A stretch of 64,000 bases of DNA from an uncultured Pseudokineococcus sp. (GTDB lineage Bacteria > Actinomycetota > Actinomycetes > Actinomycetales > Quadrisphaeraceae): contig NZ_CANMAA010000001.1 of NCBI RefSeq assembly GCF_947495735.1, positions 1 to 64,000 on the forward strand, in the 5' to 3' direction. The position numbers and the translations under genes are program-made. Numbering within the stretch: the first letter of the stretch is position 1; the number at the start of each line of letters is the position of its first letter. Positions 41,971-51,908 of this stretch are shown piece by piece. Below the pieces are notes generated by a model, which did not search any database, was not told the DNA's origin, and was given only the letters and a program-made list of their open reading frames with translations.

Positions 41971-42682
41971 TCTCGTGCTCCAGGGCCAGCGCGGCCACGT
42001 GCCCGGGCACGGCCAGGCCCCACGTGCGCAGGCCCACGGGCGCCGGCTCCTCGCCCCGCACCGGGGCGCCCGCGCCCTCGGGGTCGACGACGAAGCTCGC
42101 CAGGTCCCGGGCGAGCCCCTCGCCGGTCGCCTTCACGACGGCCTCCTTGCGCACCCACACCGCCAGGAAGCGCCCGGGCAGGTGGTCGCCGCCGGCGAGG
42201 ACCCAGTCCCGCTCGGCGGGCGGCAGCAGCGCGAGCGCCACGTCTCGGGCGTCGGGCGGGCCGGGGAGGCGCTCCAGGTCGACCCCGACGGGCCGCTCGG
42301 CCAGGGCCAGCAGGCCCTCCTCGCCGCTCGAGGCGGCGGAGGTGAAGAGCACCCGCCCGTCCGGGGCGGCCACCCGGCGCGGTCCCGCCCCCGGCAGCGG
42401 TCTCACCTCGGCGGGGTCCCCGCCGCACGCGGCGGCGACCGCGGCGCGCAGCAGCACCCTGCGCGCGACGAGCCGCCGTGCGGCGTCACCGGGCAGGTCC
42501 GCGAGGCGGCGGCGGTCGTCGGCGTCCAGCAGCGCGCCCGCGGCGTCCCCGGGCGCCGGGGCCAGGCGGGTGCGCCAGACCGCGGCGCCCCCCGCCCCCG
42601 GCAGCCGGACCAGCCGCTCGTCACCCGAGGGCGCCGGGGCAGGACCGGACGGGGCGCCCCCGCCCGGCCCTGGCGCGGTCAC
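41948..42682 (-). CDS. 4'-phosphopantetheinyl transferase (Sfp superfamily)
   Basis: A 244-residue transferase that moves phosphopantetheine from CoA to the Ser of carrier domains. VGVDLERL (~133, metal-binding Asp) and FLAVWVRKEAVVKATGEGL (~170-190, W-x3-KEA-x2-K) are the two signature blocks. It is the last gene of the NRPS operon, coupled by GTGA to the second synthetase (GTG at 42682, one codon inside a longer GTG start), so it should arm the three carrier domains encoded next to it. Its stop codon is the loop of the 41928-41970 hairpin. Confidence 0.9.
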   Translation of the reverse strand: MTAPGPGGGAPSGPAPAPSGDERLVRLPGAGGAAVWRTRLAPAPGDAAGALLDADDRRRLADLPGDAARRLVARRVLLRAAVAAACGGDPAEVRPLPGAGPRRVAAPDGRVLFTSAASSGEEGLLALAERPVGVDLERLPGPPDARDVALALLPPAERDWVLAGGDHLPGRFLAVWVRKEAVVKATGEGLARDLASFVVDPEGAGAPVRGEEPAPVGLRTWGLAVPGHVAALALEHESAPPTGP

Positions 42683-45600
42683 CACCTGGCGACCACCCCG
42701 GCCACCACCCGGGCGGTCTCGTCCACCAGCGGCGCCAGCAGCATCGCGTGGTGGTCGCCGGCGAGGGGCACCACCTCCAGGTCACGGCAGCGGGACGCCC
42801 ACCCGAGGTCGTCCCCGCGCACGTCGCGGGCCTCCTCGGACGTGAGCACGACGACCGGGAAGTCCACGGACCGGACCCGCGTCCGCAGCACCGCCTGCCC
42901 GTCCTGGTGGTTGCGCACCCGGGAGCGCGTGCTCCCCGCGTCCGGGAGGTCGGCGCCCGGGGCCGGCCAGCTGCGCTCCTCCCGCCGCATCCGGGCCCGC
43001 CGCACGACGCCGCGCGCCACGTCCTCGGCCCGCGCGAGCGGCGTGTCCCAGGAGCTGGGCGCGATGGTGTCCAGGAGCACGGCGGCCCCGCGACGGTCCC
43101 CGAGCGCGCGCGCCACCTCGAGGGCCACGACGCCGGAGGCCGAGTGCCCGAGCACGTGCACCGGTCCCTCGGGCAGGCGCCCGGCGATGAGCTCGGCCGC
43201 GCGGCGGCCGTCCGCCACGAGGTCGGGGATCTCGGCGCCCTCGGCGGGCAGCGAGCGCATCAGGGTCCAGAGCGAGGTGTCGGGCAGGGCCCGCGCCAGC
43301 GCGTGCTGCAGGACCAGGGCCTCGGCGCCGTCCCGGGCCACGAGGACGACGGGCGGCCCGCTCGTGCCGCGCCGGACCGGGAGGAGCCTGGCCGGCACCG
43401 GTCCCGCGGGGGCCGTCGTCGCGTCCTCGGCCCCGAGCGCGGCGATGCCCCGGGCGCTCGGGGCGCGCACGAGCTCGTGGAGGGGGACCACGAGGTCCAG
43501 CTCCGCGCGCAGGCGCCCGACGAGGCGCGCGGCGAGCAGCGAGCTGCCGCCCGCGGCGAAGAAGTCGTCGTCGGTCCCGAGCCCGTCCTCGCTGAGCACC
43601 TCCCGCAGGACCCCCAGCACCGCGAGCTCGCGGGAGGACGCGGCCGTGCCGGCCCCGTCCGCCGGGTGCGCGCTGCCGGCGGAGCCGGGCGCGGCCGCGC
43701 GCACGTGCTCGGCCGCGCGGCGCCGCAGGGCGGCGCGGTCGAGCTTGCCGCTCGCCACCCGGGGGAGGGCGTCGAGCACGGCCACCGCGTCGGGCACCCA
43801 GGCGGGCGGCAGCACCCCGGCCAGCGCCTCCCGCAGGCCGGTGGCGTCGAGCTCCCGCGGCGCCACGAGGCCGACCAGGCGCGGGCGGCCCTCGTGGACC
43901 ACCTCGACGGCGGCCTCCCGCACGCCCGGCAGGCGCCGCAGGGCGGTCTCGACCTCGCCGAGCTCGACCCGCTGGCCCCGCAGCTTGACCTGCCGGTCCC
44001 GGCGGCCGCGGTACTCCAGCTGGCCGTCGGGGCGCCAGCTGACGAGGTCGCCGGTGGCGTACCAGCGGACCTCCCGGCCCCCGGCCTCCTCGACCGAGAA
44101 CGCGGCGGCGGCCGGGTCGCCGGCGGGCACCCCCTCGTACCCGGCGGCCACGCAGGGACCGCCGATGCGGAGCTCGCCGACCGCGCCGGGCGGCAGCCGG
44201 CGGCCGGCGGCGTCCACCACCCGCACGGTCGTCCCGGGGTGGGGCCGGCCGATGGGCAGGGGGCGCCCCGACGCGGCGTCGGCGGCCGTGACCTCCGAGG
44301 CCGTGGCCGTGACGACGGTCTCGGTGGGGCCGTAGGAGTCGAGCAGCCGCGTGCCCGGCAGGAGCCGGTGGTGAGCCGCGGCGAGCGCCGGCGGCACGAC
44401 GTCGCCGCCGGCGAGCACGCGCCGCAGGGAGACCAGCGAGCCCGGCCCGGCGGCGCCCAGGAGCGCCTCCAGCACCCCGGGCACGACGAACACGTCCGTG
44501 ACGTCGTGGTCGTGCACCAGGCGGGCGAGCGCGAGGGGGTCGGCCACCTCCTCGTCGCGCGGCAGCACCAGGCAGCCGCCCGTGGCGAGCACCCAGAACA
44601 GGTACACGGAGGCGTCGAAGGCGAGCGTCGACTGCAAGAGGAAGCGCACGTCGCGGGTCGCCAGCACCTCGCGGTAGGACAGCGAGCGGGCCACCACGGC
44701 GCCGTCGGGGACGCGCACCGCTTTCGGCTCGCCCGTCGAGCCCGACGTCGGCATGAGGTAGGCCAGGTCCTGCGGGGTGCGCGCCGGCCAGGAGGGCGGT
44801 GCGGGCGCCGGCCGGTGCGGGGCGCCGGCGTCGTCGACGGCCACGGCGGTGGCGCCCGTCGCGGCCGCGAGGGCGTCGGCCCACGCGGGGGCGCCCACGA
44901 CGGCGGAGGCGCCGGCGCGGCGGGCGACCAGCGCCTGGCGCTCCGCGGGGTGCCCGACGTCGACCGGCACGAACGCCGCGCCGGCGCGCAGCACGGCCAG
45001 CAGGCTGACGAGCAGGCCCGGCACCCGGCGGCTGGGGACGGCCACGCGGTCGCCGGGGCGCACCCCCGCGCCCAGCAGCGCCGCCGCGAGGGCGTCGGCC
45101 CGCGCCACCAGCTCCTCGCCGGTGACCGCGCCGTCGTCGGTGACCAGCACGGGGAGCGCGCGCTCCATCCCCGCCAGCACGTGGGTGAGCAGGTCCTCGG
45201 CCGGCTCCGGCCCCGCCGCGCCCTCCCAGGCGGCGAGCCGCTCGCGCTCCTCCTCGTCGAGGACCTCGAGCTCGCCCAGGGGCGTCGCGGGCTCCGCCAG
45301 CGCCGCGTCGAGCAGCCGCAGCACCGTCTCCAGCAGCGCGTCGGCCGACGCGCGGTCGAGCACGGAGGGGTCGTGCTCCAGCCGCAGCCCGACCCGGTCG
45401 CCCCGCAGGCGCACCGTCCAGGACTGCTCGGCCTTGGGCGAGCCGAGCGGCAGGTCGACGTGCGCGACCGCCGGTCCACCGGTCCCCAGGGCGTCGCGCT
45501 CGTCGCCGGAGAGCAGGTTGACGTAGACGCGGGGCAGGACGGCGGCGGGGTCGGCCCCGCGGCGCCGCAGCTCCTCGACGACCTGGTCGAGCGGCGCCGG

Positions 45601-46707
45601 CACCGCGATGGCGGCGGCCACGGCGTCGCGCACCGCCCCGGCCGCCTCCAGCAGCGAGCGGTCGAGCACGTCGTCGACGACGAGCGCCGCGGTCTCCACG
45701 AGGAGGGCGACGACGTCCTCGCTGCCGGGGTCCTGCCAGCGCAGGTCCACCGGGGCGCCGAGGGCGGGGCTCCGCGGTCCGGCGAGCCCGTCGGGCCCGG
45801 AGCGGGACAGGGCCGCGGCGACCACCGCCGTCACCACGGCGAAGGGCGTGAGCCCGCGGGTGTCGGCGACGCGCGCGAGGCGGGAGGAGACCGCCCGCGG
45901 CAGCTCGCGCACGCGCACGTCCGTGCGGGCGGCGCTCGTCCGCGACGGCTCGGCGTCCTCGCCGGCGGCGCGCAGGAGCGCCTCGGCGCGCGCGACGGCG
46001 GCCTCGCGGGCGGCCGGCGAGGCGGCCGCCCCGCGCAGCGCGCGCGCCACGTCGCGGGGCGAGCGCGAGGTCGGCAGGACGGGCTCGCCGCCCGTCGTGG
46101 CCGCCTCGTAGCGCTCGCCCAGCTCGTCGAGCAGCACCGAGAGGGACGTGGCGTCGCACGCCACGTGGTGGACGACGAGCACTAGCACGTGGTCGTCCTC
46201 GGCCAGGCGGGCGAGGCCCGCGCGCCACAGCGGGCCCTCCAGCAGGTCCAGCGGCTCCTCGGCGAGGGCCGTGACCCACGCGGCGGCGGCGGCGGGCAGG
46301 CGTCGCCCGCCGGCCGCAGCGGGGGCGTCGCCGTCGAGCGCGGCCCGGCGCACGTCCGGGTCCGCGTCGTCGACCAGCACCTGCACGACGCCGTCGGCGT
46401 CGGCGCGCACCCGGCTGCGCAGCCACTCGTGGCGCTCGGGCAGCGCCCGCAGCGCCGCGAGCAGCGCGGTCTCGTCGAGGGCGCCCGCGAGGCGCAGCAC
46501 GACCGCCTCGCTGTAGGCGGTCGAGCCCGGGTCCAGCAGCTGCAGGACGGCGAGGCGCTCGGCGTTCGGCGCCAGGCGGCCCGGTGCCCGTCGCCGGGCC
46601 CGCAGCGCCTCCGCGAGCCGGGCGCGGTTCAGGGCGGCGGCGTCCTGCGCGGGGCGCTCGTCCTGCCGCGGCCGCTCGTCCTGCTCGGTCGTGCCCGACG
46701 TGGTCAT
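42679..46707 (-). CDS. NRPS, terminal module C-A-T-TE
   Basis: A 1342-residue single-module synthetase. Condensation domain ~45-470 with the active site VVHHVACD (~179; HHxxxD kept). Adenylation domain ~490-960: YLMPTSGSTGEPKAV, FDASVYLF, SYGPTETVV, YATGDLV and ASGKLDR; hand alignment to GrsA gives pocket residues near D-A-Y-F-V-A-S-V-T-K, which I do not recognise. Carrier domain ~1010-1085 (FFAAGGSSLLAAR, pantetheine Ser ~1052). Thioesterase ~1105-1342 (GHSASGVVALE Ser ~1188, GDHHAML His ~1320), releasing the product by hydrolysis or cyclisation. ATG overlaps the upstream synthetase stop by ATGA. Confidence 0.93.
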   Translation of the reverse strand: MTTSGTTEQDERPRQDERPAQDAAALNRARLAEALRARRRAPGRLAPNAERLAVLQLLDPGSTAYSEAVVLRLAGALDETALLAALRALPERHEWLRSRVRADADGVVQVLVDDADPDVRRAALDGDAPAAAGGRRLPAAAAAWVTALAEEPLDLLEGPLWRAGLARLAEDDHVLVLVVHHVACDATSLSVLLDELGERYEAATTGGEPVLPTSRSPRDVARALRGAAASPAAREAAVARAEALLRAAGEDAEPSRTSAARTDVRVRELPRAVSSRLARVADTRGLTPFAVVTAVVAAALSRSGPDGLAGPRSPALGAPVDLRWQDPGSEDVVALLVETAALVVDDVLDRSLLEAAGAVRDAVAAAIAVPAPLDQVVEELRRRGADPAAVLPRVYVNLLSGDERDALGTGGPAVAHVDLPLGSPKAEQSWTVRLRGDRVGLRLEHDPSVLDRASADALLETVLRLLDAALAEPATPLGELEVLDEEERERLAAWEGAAGPEPAEDLLTHVLAGMERALPVLVTDDGAVTGEELVARADALAAALLGAGVRPGDRVAVPSRRVPGLLVSLLAVLRAGAAFVPVDVGHPAERQALVARRAGASAVVGAPAWADALAAATGATAVAVDDAGAPHRPAPAPPSWPARTPQDLAYLMPTSGSTGEPKAVRVPDGAVVARSLSYREVLATRDVRFLLQSTLAFDASVYLFWVLATGGCLVLPRDEEVADPLALARLVHDHDVTDVFVVPGVLEALLGAAGPGSLVSLRRVLAGGDVVPPALAAAHHRLLPGTRLLDSYGPTETVVTATASEVTAADAASGRPLPIGRPHPGTTVRVVDAAGRRLPPGAVGELRIGGPCVAAGYEGVPAGDPAAAAFSVEEAGGREVRWYATGDLVSWRPDGQLEYRGRRDRQVKLRGQRVELGEVETALRRLPGVREAAVEVVHEGRPRLVGLVAPRELDATGLREALAGVLPPAWVPDAVAVLDALPRVASGKLDRAALRRRAAEHVRAAAPGSAGSAHPADGAGTAASSRELAVLGVLREVLSEDGLGTDDDFFAAGGSSLLAARLVGRLRAELDLVVPLHELVRAPSARGIAALGAEDATTAPAGPVPARLLPVRRGTSGPPVVLVARDGAEALVLQHALARALPDTSLWTLMRSLPAEGAEIPDLVADGRRAAELIAGRLPEGPVHVLGHSASGVVALEVARALGDRRGAAVLLDTIAPSSWDTPLARAEDVARGVVRRARMRREERSWPAPGADLPDAGSTRSRVRNHQDGQAVLRTRVRSVDFPVVVLTSEEARDVRGDDLGWASRCRDLEVVPLAGDHHAMLLAPLVDETARVVAGVVARW

Positions 46708-49700
46708 CGCTCCTCCACCTGCGCGAGGAGGCGCGCCACCTCGTCGTCGTCCAGCTCGTCCAGGCGGGCCAGCAGCGCCTCGACGTCCTCGACGCCGAGG
46801 TCGCCCGCCCCGTCCGGGGTGTTCGGCGCCGCCGGGACCCCGGATGGCACGGCCGGCTCGCCGTCCGTCGTCGTGCTGCCCGCGCCGTCGTCCTCCGCGG
46901 CCAGGCGGTCGAGCAGGCTCGCGACGTCACGCGCCCGGGGGGCCGCGAGCACGTCGCGCAGGTCCACGTCGAGCCCCGTCTCGGCGCGCAGCCGCACGAC
47001 CATGCGCGCGGCCAGCAGGGACTGGCCCCCGAGCGCGGCGAAGGTGCGGTCGACCCCCACGGGCCGTCCGAGCAGCTCCTCCCACACCGCGGCCACGAGG
47101 TGCTCGGTGGGCGTCGCGGGTGGAGCCCCGCCCGAGGGCGGCGCGGGGCGGGGCAGGCGGGCGCGGTCGACCTTGCCGGCCGTGGTCTCGGGGAGGTCGT
47201 CGACGACGACGAGGACGCCGGGGACGGCCCACTCGGGGAGGCGGGCGAGCAGCACGTCGCGCAGGTGCTCGACGTCGGGCTCGCGCCCCGCGACCGGCTG
47301 CACCCACCCGACGAGCGCGGGCTCTCCCTGGACGAGCTCGAGCACGCCGGCGACGCCGCGCGCCACCGAGGGCAGAGCGGTGAGGGCGGCGTCCACCTCC
47401 TCCAGCTCGACGCGGAAGCCGCGCACCTTGACCTGCGCGTCGTCGCGGCCGAGGAAGTCCAGCTCCCCGTCCTCCCGGCTGCGCACCCGGTCACCCGTCC
47501 GGTACCACCGGCGGCCGTCGCGCTCGACGAACCGCTCGGCGGTGCGCGCGGGGTCGTCGAGGTAGCCCTCGGCGAGCAGCTGCCCGCCGAGGAGCAGCTC
47601 GCCCTCGGCGCCGGGCGGCCGCCGCCGGCCCCGCGCGTCGGCCACGCGGGCCACCACGCCCAGCACGGGCCGCCCCACCGGCACGCGCACGCCCTCGCCG
47701 TCCTCGGCCCGGCACGTGTGCGCGAGCGACCAGACGGTCGACTCCGTGGGCCCGTACTCGTTGACGAGCGCGGCGCCCGGCAGCACCGCCCGGTGGGCGC
47801 GCACGAGCGAGGGCGTGCACGCCTCGCCGCCGAGCGTCACGAGCTCGAGCGAGCGCAGGTCCTCGGGCGCGGCCAGGTCCAGCAGCAGCCGGTGGTGGGA
47901 GGGGACGACGTCGAGCTGGCCGACGCCGTGGCGGCGCACGAGCTCCGCGAGCCGCGCAGGGTCCAGCCGGTCGGTGCGCTCGGCCAGCACGAGCTCACCA
48001 CCGGTCCACAGGTACCAGGCGATGATGCCGAGGGCGGCGTCGAAGGCCAGGTCGTGGGCCACCAGCGCGGTCGCCGGGCGCTGCGGGTAGGCGTGCAGCC
48101 GGGCCCGGGTGGAGGCGGCGAGCGCGGCGTGGCTCACCACCACGCCCTTGGGCTCGCCCGTGGTGCCCGAGGTGAACAGGACGTAGGCCGCCTCCTGCGG
48201 GGCGGGCGCCGCGTCGGGGGCGGCCGCGACGTCGCCGGTCTCGTCCAGCTCCTCCAGGGCGTCGCGGTCGAGCACCGCGACGGCGTCGCAGAGGGACACG
48301 AGGCGCCGCAGCCGCGCCGGCGGCTGCTCCTCCCCGACGGGGACGGCGACCGCGCCGGCCCGCCAGCAGCCGACCAGCGCGGCGACGGCGTCGGCGCACC
48401 CGTCCAGCGCGAGGACCACGCGGTCCCCGGGACGGGCGCCGCGCGCGGCCAGCAGCGCGGCGACCGCCCCGGCGCGCTCCCACAGCGCGGCGCGCGACCA
48501 GCCGGCGTCGCCGTCGCGGACCGCGACGGCGCGCGGGTCCTCCGCGAGCCGTGCCCGCACCTGATCGAGCAGCACGCCGGCGGCCGCCGGGGCGGGCTCG
48601 CGCTCGAGCTCGGCGAGCGCCCGGTCCTCCTCGGCGGTGGTGAGCGGCAGGTCGGCGGCGGGCGCCTGCGGGTCGGCGACGGCGCGGCGCAGCAGGCGCT
48701 CCCAGCGGTCGAGGAGCTGCTCGACGGTGCGCCCGGCCAGCCGGTCGAGGCGGTGCACCGCCGCGACGGCCAGCCCGCCGTCGCGGTGCTGCAGGTACAG
48801 GTCCAGCTCGGCGTAGGCCATCGCGCCCGGCCGGCTGAGCCGCTGCACGAGGCGCTCCGGGGCCGCGCCCGAGGAGATGCCGGGGGCCGCCCCCTGGGGC
48901 GCCTCGAGGAGGTTGAGGAGCACCGGGACGGCGGCGGCGCGCTCGCCCTCCGCCAGGGTGCGCAGCGGCACCTCCAGGGGCAGCCACGCGTGCTCGGCGG
49001 CGGCTGCGGCGCCCGCCGCCGTCCGGCGCACCACCTCGGCGAACGAGGGGTCGCCCGAGACGTCGACGGGCACGAGGCCGGTGCCGATGAGGCAGCCGAC
49101 CAGGCGGTCGAGCTCGGCCGCCCCGCGCCCGGAGGTCGGCGTGCCGAGCAGCACCTCGGGCTGGTCGCCGGTGCCGGCCAGCAGGGCGCCCAGGGAGGCG
49201 GCGAGCACCGTGAACGTCGTGGTGCCCGCGGCGGCGGCGAGCTCGCGCGCGCCGTCGACGAGGTCGGCGGGCAGGTGCCGCACGACGACGCCGGGGTCGA
49301 GGACCTCCGTGCGGCCGGGACCGTCGAAGGGCAGCGCCCGCTCCCCGGTGCTCGCGCCGCGCCGCAGGACGTCCGCCAGGGCGGCGCTCGCGGCCTCGCG
49401 CTCGGCCGCCGGCCGGTCGGTCTCCGGGGCGGCGACGTCCACCGGCGTCAGGGGGGACGGCGCGGGCAGCGCGGACGCGTTCCCTCCGGAGCGCACGAGC
49501 GCGTCGACCTCCTCCACGAGCAGGTCCAGGCTCCAGCCGTCCGCGACGGCGTGGTGGACGGCGAGCACGAGCGCCGGGCCGTCGGGCGTCGGGGCCACGG
49601 CGGCCGCCAGGAGGGGGGCGCGGCCGAGGTCGAAGGGGCGCGCGCCCCACCGGTCGGCCGCGGCGAGCAGCGCCGGCCGGTCCTCGGCGGGGTCGAGGTC

Positions 49701-51818
49701 CTCCACCGCGAGCTCGACCCGCGGCTCCACGACCTGCCCCAGCCCCTCGGGTCCCAGCTCGAAGCGGGTGCGCAGGGCGGGGTGGCGGTCGACGAGGGCG
49801 CGGGCCGCCGCGCGCAGGACGTCGGGGGAGGTCCCGGGCGGGGGCAGGAGCACCTCGACGAGGTTGGAGCGGCCCGCGCCGCCCGGGGCGTGCTCGAGGA
49901 ACCAGAACGACTCCTGGCGCGAGGAGGCCGGCCCGCGCTGCGCCCCCGCGCGGCGGGCGGGGGCCGCGACGGGCGCCCGGCCGCGCAGGCGCGCCGCGAG
50001 CTCGGCGGGCGTGCCGGCGCCCGCGAGGTCGCCGGGGGTGACCGGTCGACCGGTGGCGCTGCGCACCCGCGCCACCACCCGGGCGGCGGCGAGGCTCTGC
50101 CCGCCCGCCCGGTGGAAGTCGGTGCCGCGGTGCACGGGGACGCCGAGGACGTCGGCCATCGCGTCGGCGACGGCGCGCTCGAGGTCGTCGCGCGGCGCCT
50201 CGCCGGGCTCGTCCGCGCGGTCCGGCGCGGGCAGGGCGCGACGGTCGACCTTGCCGCCCGGCGTCAGGGGAAGGGCCTCGAGCACGACGACGGCGCCCGG
50301 GCGCAGGTGGGTCGGCAGGCGCTCGGCCAGGGCGGCGGCCACGGCGCCGGCCGTGAGCGCGGCGCCGGGCACGGGTGCGGCGTAGGCGACCAGCCGGGCG
50401 GCGTCCCCGGACCCGTCGACCTCGACGGCGGCCGTCGCGACCCCGGGCAGCCCGCCGAGCACGGCCTCCACCTCCTCGGGCTCCACGCGCTGCCCGCGGA
50501 CCTTGACCTGCCGGTCGCGGCGCCCGCAGAAGGCGAGCTGGCCGTCCTCGCGCCAGCGCACGAGGTCCCCGGTGCGGTAGCGCGGGACGTCCGTGCCGGG
50601 GACCAGGCCGAACGCCGGGTCCCCGGGGCGGCCCAGGTAGCCCGCGGCCACGCACGGCCCGGCGACCCACAGCTCCCCGACCTCGCCGGGCGCCACGGGG
50701 CTGCCGGCGTCGTCCAGCACGGCGACGGCCGTCGCCGGGTGCGGGCGGCCGATGGGGAGGGCTCCGCCGTCCCAGGCCGGGGGGACGACGAAGGCGGTGG
50801 CGGCCACGGTGACCTCGGTGGGGCCGTAGTCGTCCACGAGCACCGCCTGCGGCAGCGCGCGCTGCGAGGTCGCCACGAGCTCGGGCGGCACCACCTCGCC
50901 GCCGAGCACGACGGCGCGCACCGAGTCCAGGTCGCCCGGCCCGGCGAGCTCCAGCAGCGCGGCGTACCAGGAGGGGACGGGCTCCAGGTGGGTGACGGCC
51001 TCCTCGCGGACGGCGACGGCGGCCAGCGCCGGGTCGCCCGCGACGGCGTCGGGCACGAGCACCAGGCACCCGCCGCGGGCGAGGGTCGAGTACATGCCGC
51101 CGACGGCGCCGTCGAAGGACAGCGAGCTGTGCAGCAGGTAGCGGCACGGGCCGCTCGTCAGCCCGAGGTAGGCGGGCAGGCGGTGGACGACGTTCGCGTG
51201 GGTGACGACGACGCCCTTCGGCTCGCCCGTGCTGCCGGAGGTGAACAGGACGTACGCCGTCGATCCCGGGTCGACCTCTGACTGCGCCACCGCACCGGCC
51301 CCGGCGTCGTCCCCGTCCTGGCCCCCGTCGAGCTGCGCGTCGACGTCCACGAGCACCGCGTCGTCGCCGAGGACGTCGAGGAGCTGCTCGGCCGCGCGCT
51401 CGCACGCCGCGGCCGGGCCGGCGAGGGCGCGGGCTCCCGTGAGGCGGGCGACCGTCCGCACGCGAGCCGGCGGGGCCGTCGGGTCCACGGGCACGTACGC
51501 GGCGCCGACCGAGAGGAGGGCGAGCACCGTCGGCACCAGCCCGGGGGTGCGCGCCGCGACGAGGACGACCGCGTCGCCGGCGCGCACGCCGGCCCGGCCC
51601 AGCGCGGCCGCGCGGCGGCGCACGTCGGCGTCCAGCTCCCGGTAGGTCCACCGCAGCGACTCGCCGTCCTCGCGCCGCACGACGAGGGCCGGTGCGTCGG
51701 GCGTGGCCCCCAGCGCTGCTCCGAGCACGTGACGCAGGGACGAGAACGGCGGTGCGGCGACCGCACCGGTGGTCCAATGCGCGGGGAGCAGCTCGGCGAG
51801 GTCGCGGGTCGTGGTCAC
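46704..51818 (-). CDS. NRPS, loading and second module A-T-C-A-T
   Basis: A 1704-residue synthetase without an N-terminal condensation domain, so module 1 loads the first residue. Adenylation 1 (~30-500): FTSGSTGEPKGV, FDGAVGGMY (~234), DDYGPTEVTV, GGKVDRRALP; pocket by hand near D-G-G-E-V-G-D-V-A-K, with Glu at position 278, as in basic-residue (ornithine-like) pockets. Carrier 1 GGQSLAAAR (~575). Condensation ~625-1060 with VHHAVADGWS (~751). Adenylation 2 (~1075-1520): FTSGTTGEPKGV, FDAALGII (~1256), NEYGPTEST; pocket near D-A-G-D-T-G-E-V-W-K, unassigned. Carrier 2 GGQSLLAAR (~1600), then an acidic tail that may dock to the next protein. GTG with AGGAG 7 nt upstream. Confidence 0.93.
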   Translation of the reverse strand: MTTTRDLAELLPAHWTTGAVAAPPFSSLRHVLGAALGATPDAPALVVRREDGESLRWTYRELDADVRRRAAALGRAGVRAGDAVVLVAARTPGLVPTVLALLSVGAAYVPVDPTAPPARVRTVARLTGARALAGPAAACERAAEQLLDVLGDDAVLVDVDAQLDGGQDGDDAGAGAVAQSEVDPGSTAYVLFTSGSTGEPKGVVVTHANVVHRLPAYLGLTSGPCRYLLHSSLSFDGAVGGMYSTLARGGCLVLVPDAVAGDPALAAVAVREEAVTHLEPVPSWYAALLELAGPGDLDSVRAVVLGGEVVPPELVATSQRALPQAVLVDDYGPTEVTVAATAFVVPPAWDGGALPIGRPHPATAVAVLDDAGSPVAPGEVGELWVAGPCVAAGYLGRPGDPAFGLVPGTDVPRYRTGDLVRWREDGQLAFCGRRDRQVKVRGQRVEPEEVEAVLGGLPGVATAAVEVDGSGDAARLVAYAAPVPGAALTAGAVAAALAERLPTHLRPGAVVVLEALPLTPGGKVDRRALPAPDRADEPGEAPRDDLERAVADAMADVLGVPVHRGTDFHRAGGQSLAAARVVARVRSATGRPVTPGDLAGAGTPAELAARLRGRAPVAAPARRAGAQRGPASSRQESFWFLEHAPGGAGRSNLVEVLLPPPGTSPDVLRAAARALVDRHPALRTRFELGPEGLGQVVEPRVELAVEDLDPAEDRPALLAAADRWGARPFDLGRAPLLAAAVAPTPDGPALVLAVHHAVADGWSLDLLVEEVDALVRSGGNASALPAPSPLTPVDVAAPETDRPAAEREAASAALADVLRRGASTGERALPFDGPGRTEVLDPGVVVRHLPADLVDGARELAAAAGTTTFTVLAASLGALLAGTGDQPEVLLGTPTSGRGAAELDRLVGCLIGTGLVPVDVSGDPSFAEVVRRTAAGAAAAAEHAWLPLEVPLRTLAEGERAAAVPVLLNLLEAPQGAAPGISSGAAPERLVQRLSRPGAMAYAELDLYLQHRDGGLAVAAVHRLDRLAGRTVEQLLDRWERLLRRAVADPQAPAADLPLTTAEEDRALAELEREPAPAAAGVLLDQVRARLAEDPRAVAVRDGDAGWSRAALWERAGAVAALLAARGARPGDRVVLALDGCADAVAALVGCWRAGAVAVPVGEEQPPARLRRLVSLCDAVAVLDRDALEELDETGDVAAAPDAAPAPQEAAYVLFTSGTTGEPKGVVVSHAALAASTRARLHAYPQRPATALVAHDLAFDAALGIIAWYLWTGGELVLAERTDRLDPARLAELVRRHGVGQLDVVPSHHRLLLDLAAPEDLRSLELVTLGGEACTPSLVRAHRAVLPGAALVNEYGPTESTVWSLAHTCRAEDGEGVRVPVGRPVLGVVARVADARGRRRPPGAEGELLLGGQLLAEGYLDDPARTAERFVERDGRRWYRTGDRVRSREDGELDFLGRDDAQVKVRGFRVELEEVDAALTALPSVARGVAGVLELVQGEPALVGWVQPVAGREPDVEHLRDVLLARLPEWAVPGVLVVVDDLPETTAGKVDRARLPRPAPPSGGAPPATPTEHLVAAVWEELLGRPVGVDRTFAALGGQSLLAARMVVRLRAETGLDVDLRDVLAAPRARDVASLLDRLAAEDDGAGSTTTDGEPAVPSGVPAAPNTPDGAGDLGVEDVEALLARLDELDDDEVARLLAQVEER

Positions 51819-51908
51819 GGGGGGCTCCTGGGTGGTGCGGTGCGGACTCTCCCGACGGTAGGAGATCCGCGCCTCCCGCCGCTCACTCTTCGTAGGTAGA
51901 GGACTCGA
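51819..51908. promoter_or_regulatory. 90-bp bidirectional NRPS/ABC control region
   Basis: The synthetase operon (minus) and the ABC transporter (plus) start back to back with only 90 bp between them, containing the ribosome site of the former (AGGAG) and TAGGTAGAGGACTCG just before the ATG of the latter. TAGGAGAT at ~51857 could be a -10 on the plus strand. Shared control is inferred from geometry. Confidence 0.4.

Noticed and set aside
42782-47494. A 1570-codon minus-strand frame overlapping the NRPS in another phase.
   Set aside because: Same shadow effect; its phase gives only Arg-rich sequence, unlike the C-A-T-TE phase.
46584-51281. A 1565-codon plus-strand frame opposite the NRPS genes.
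   Set aside because: At ~75% GC, antisense frames stay open for kilobases; the translation is low-complexity Arg/Gly/Ala sequence with no domain, while the minus strand has clear NRPS domains.
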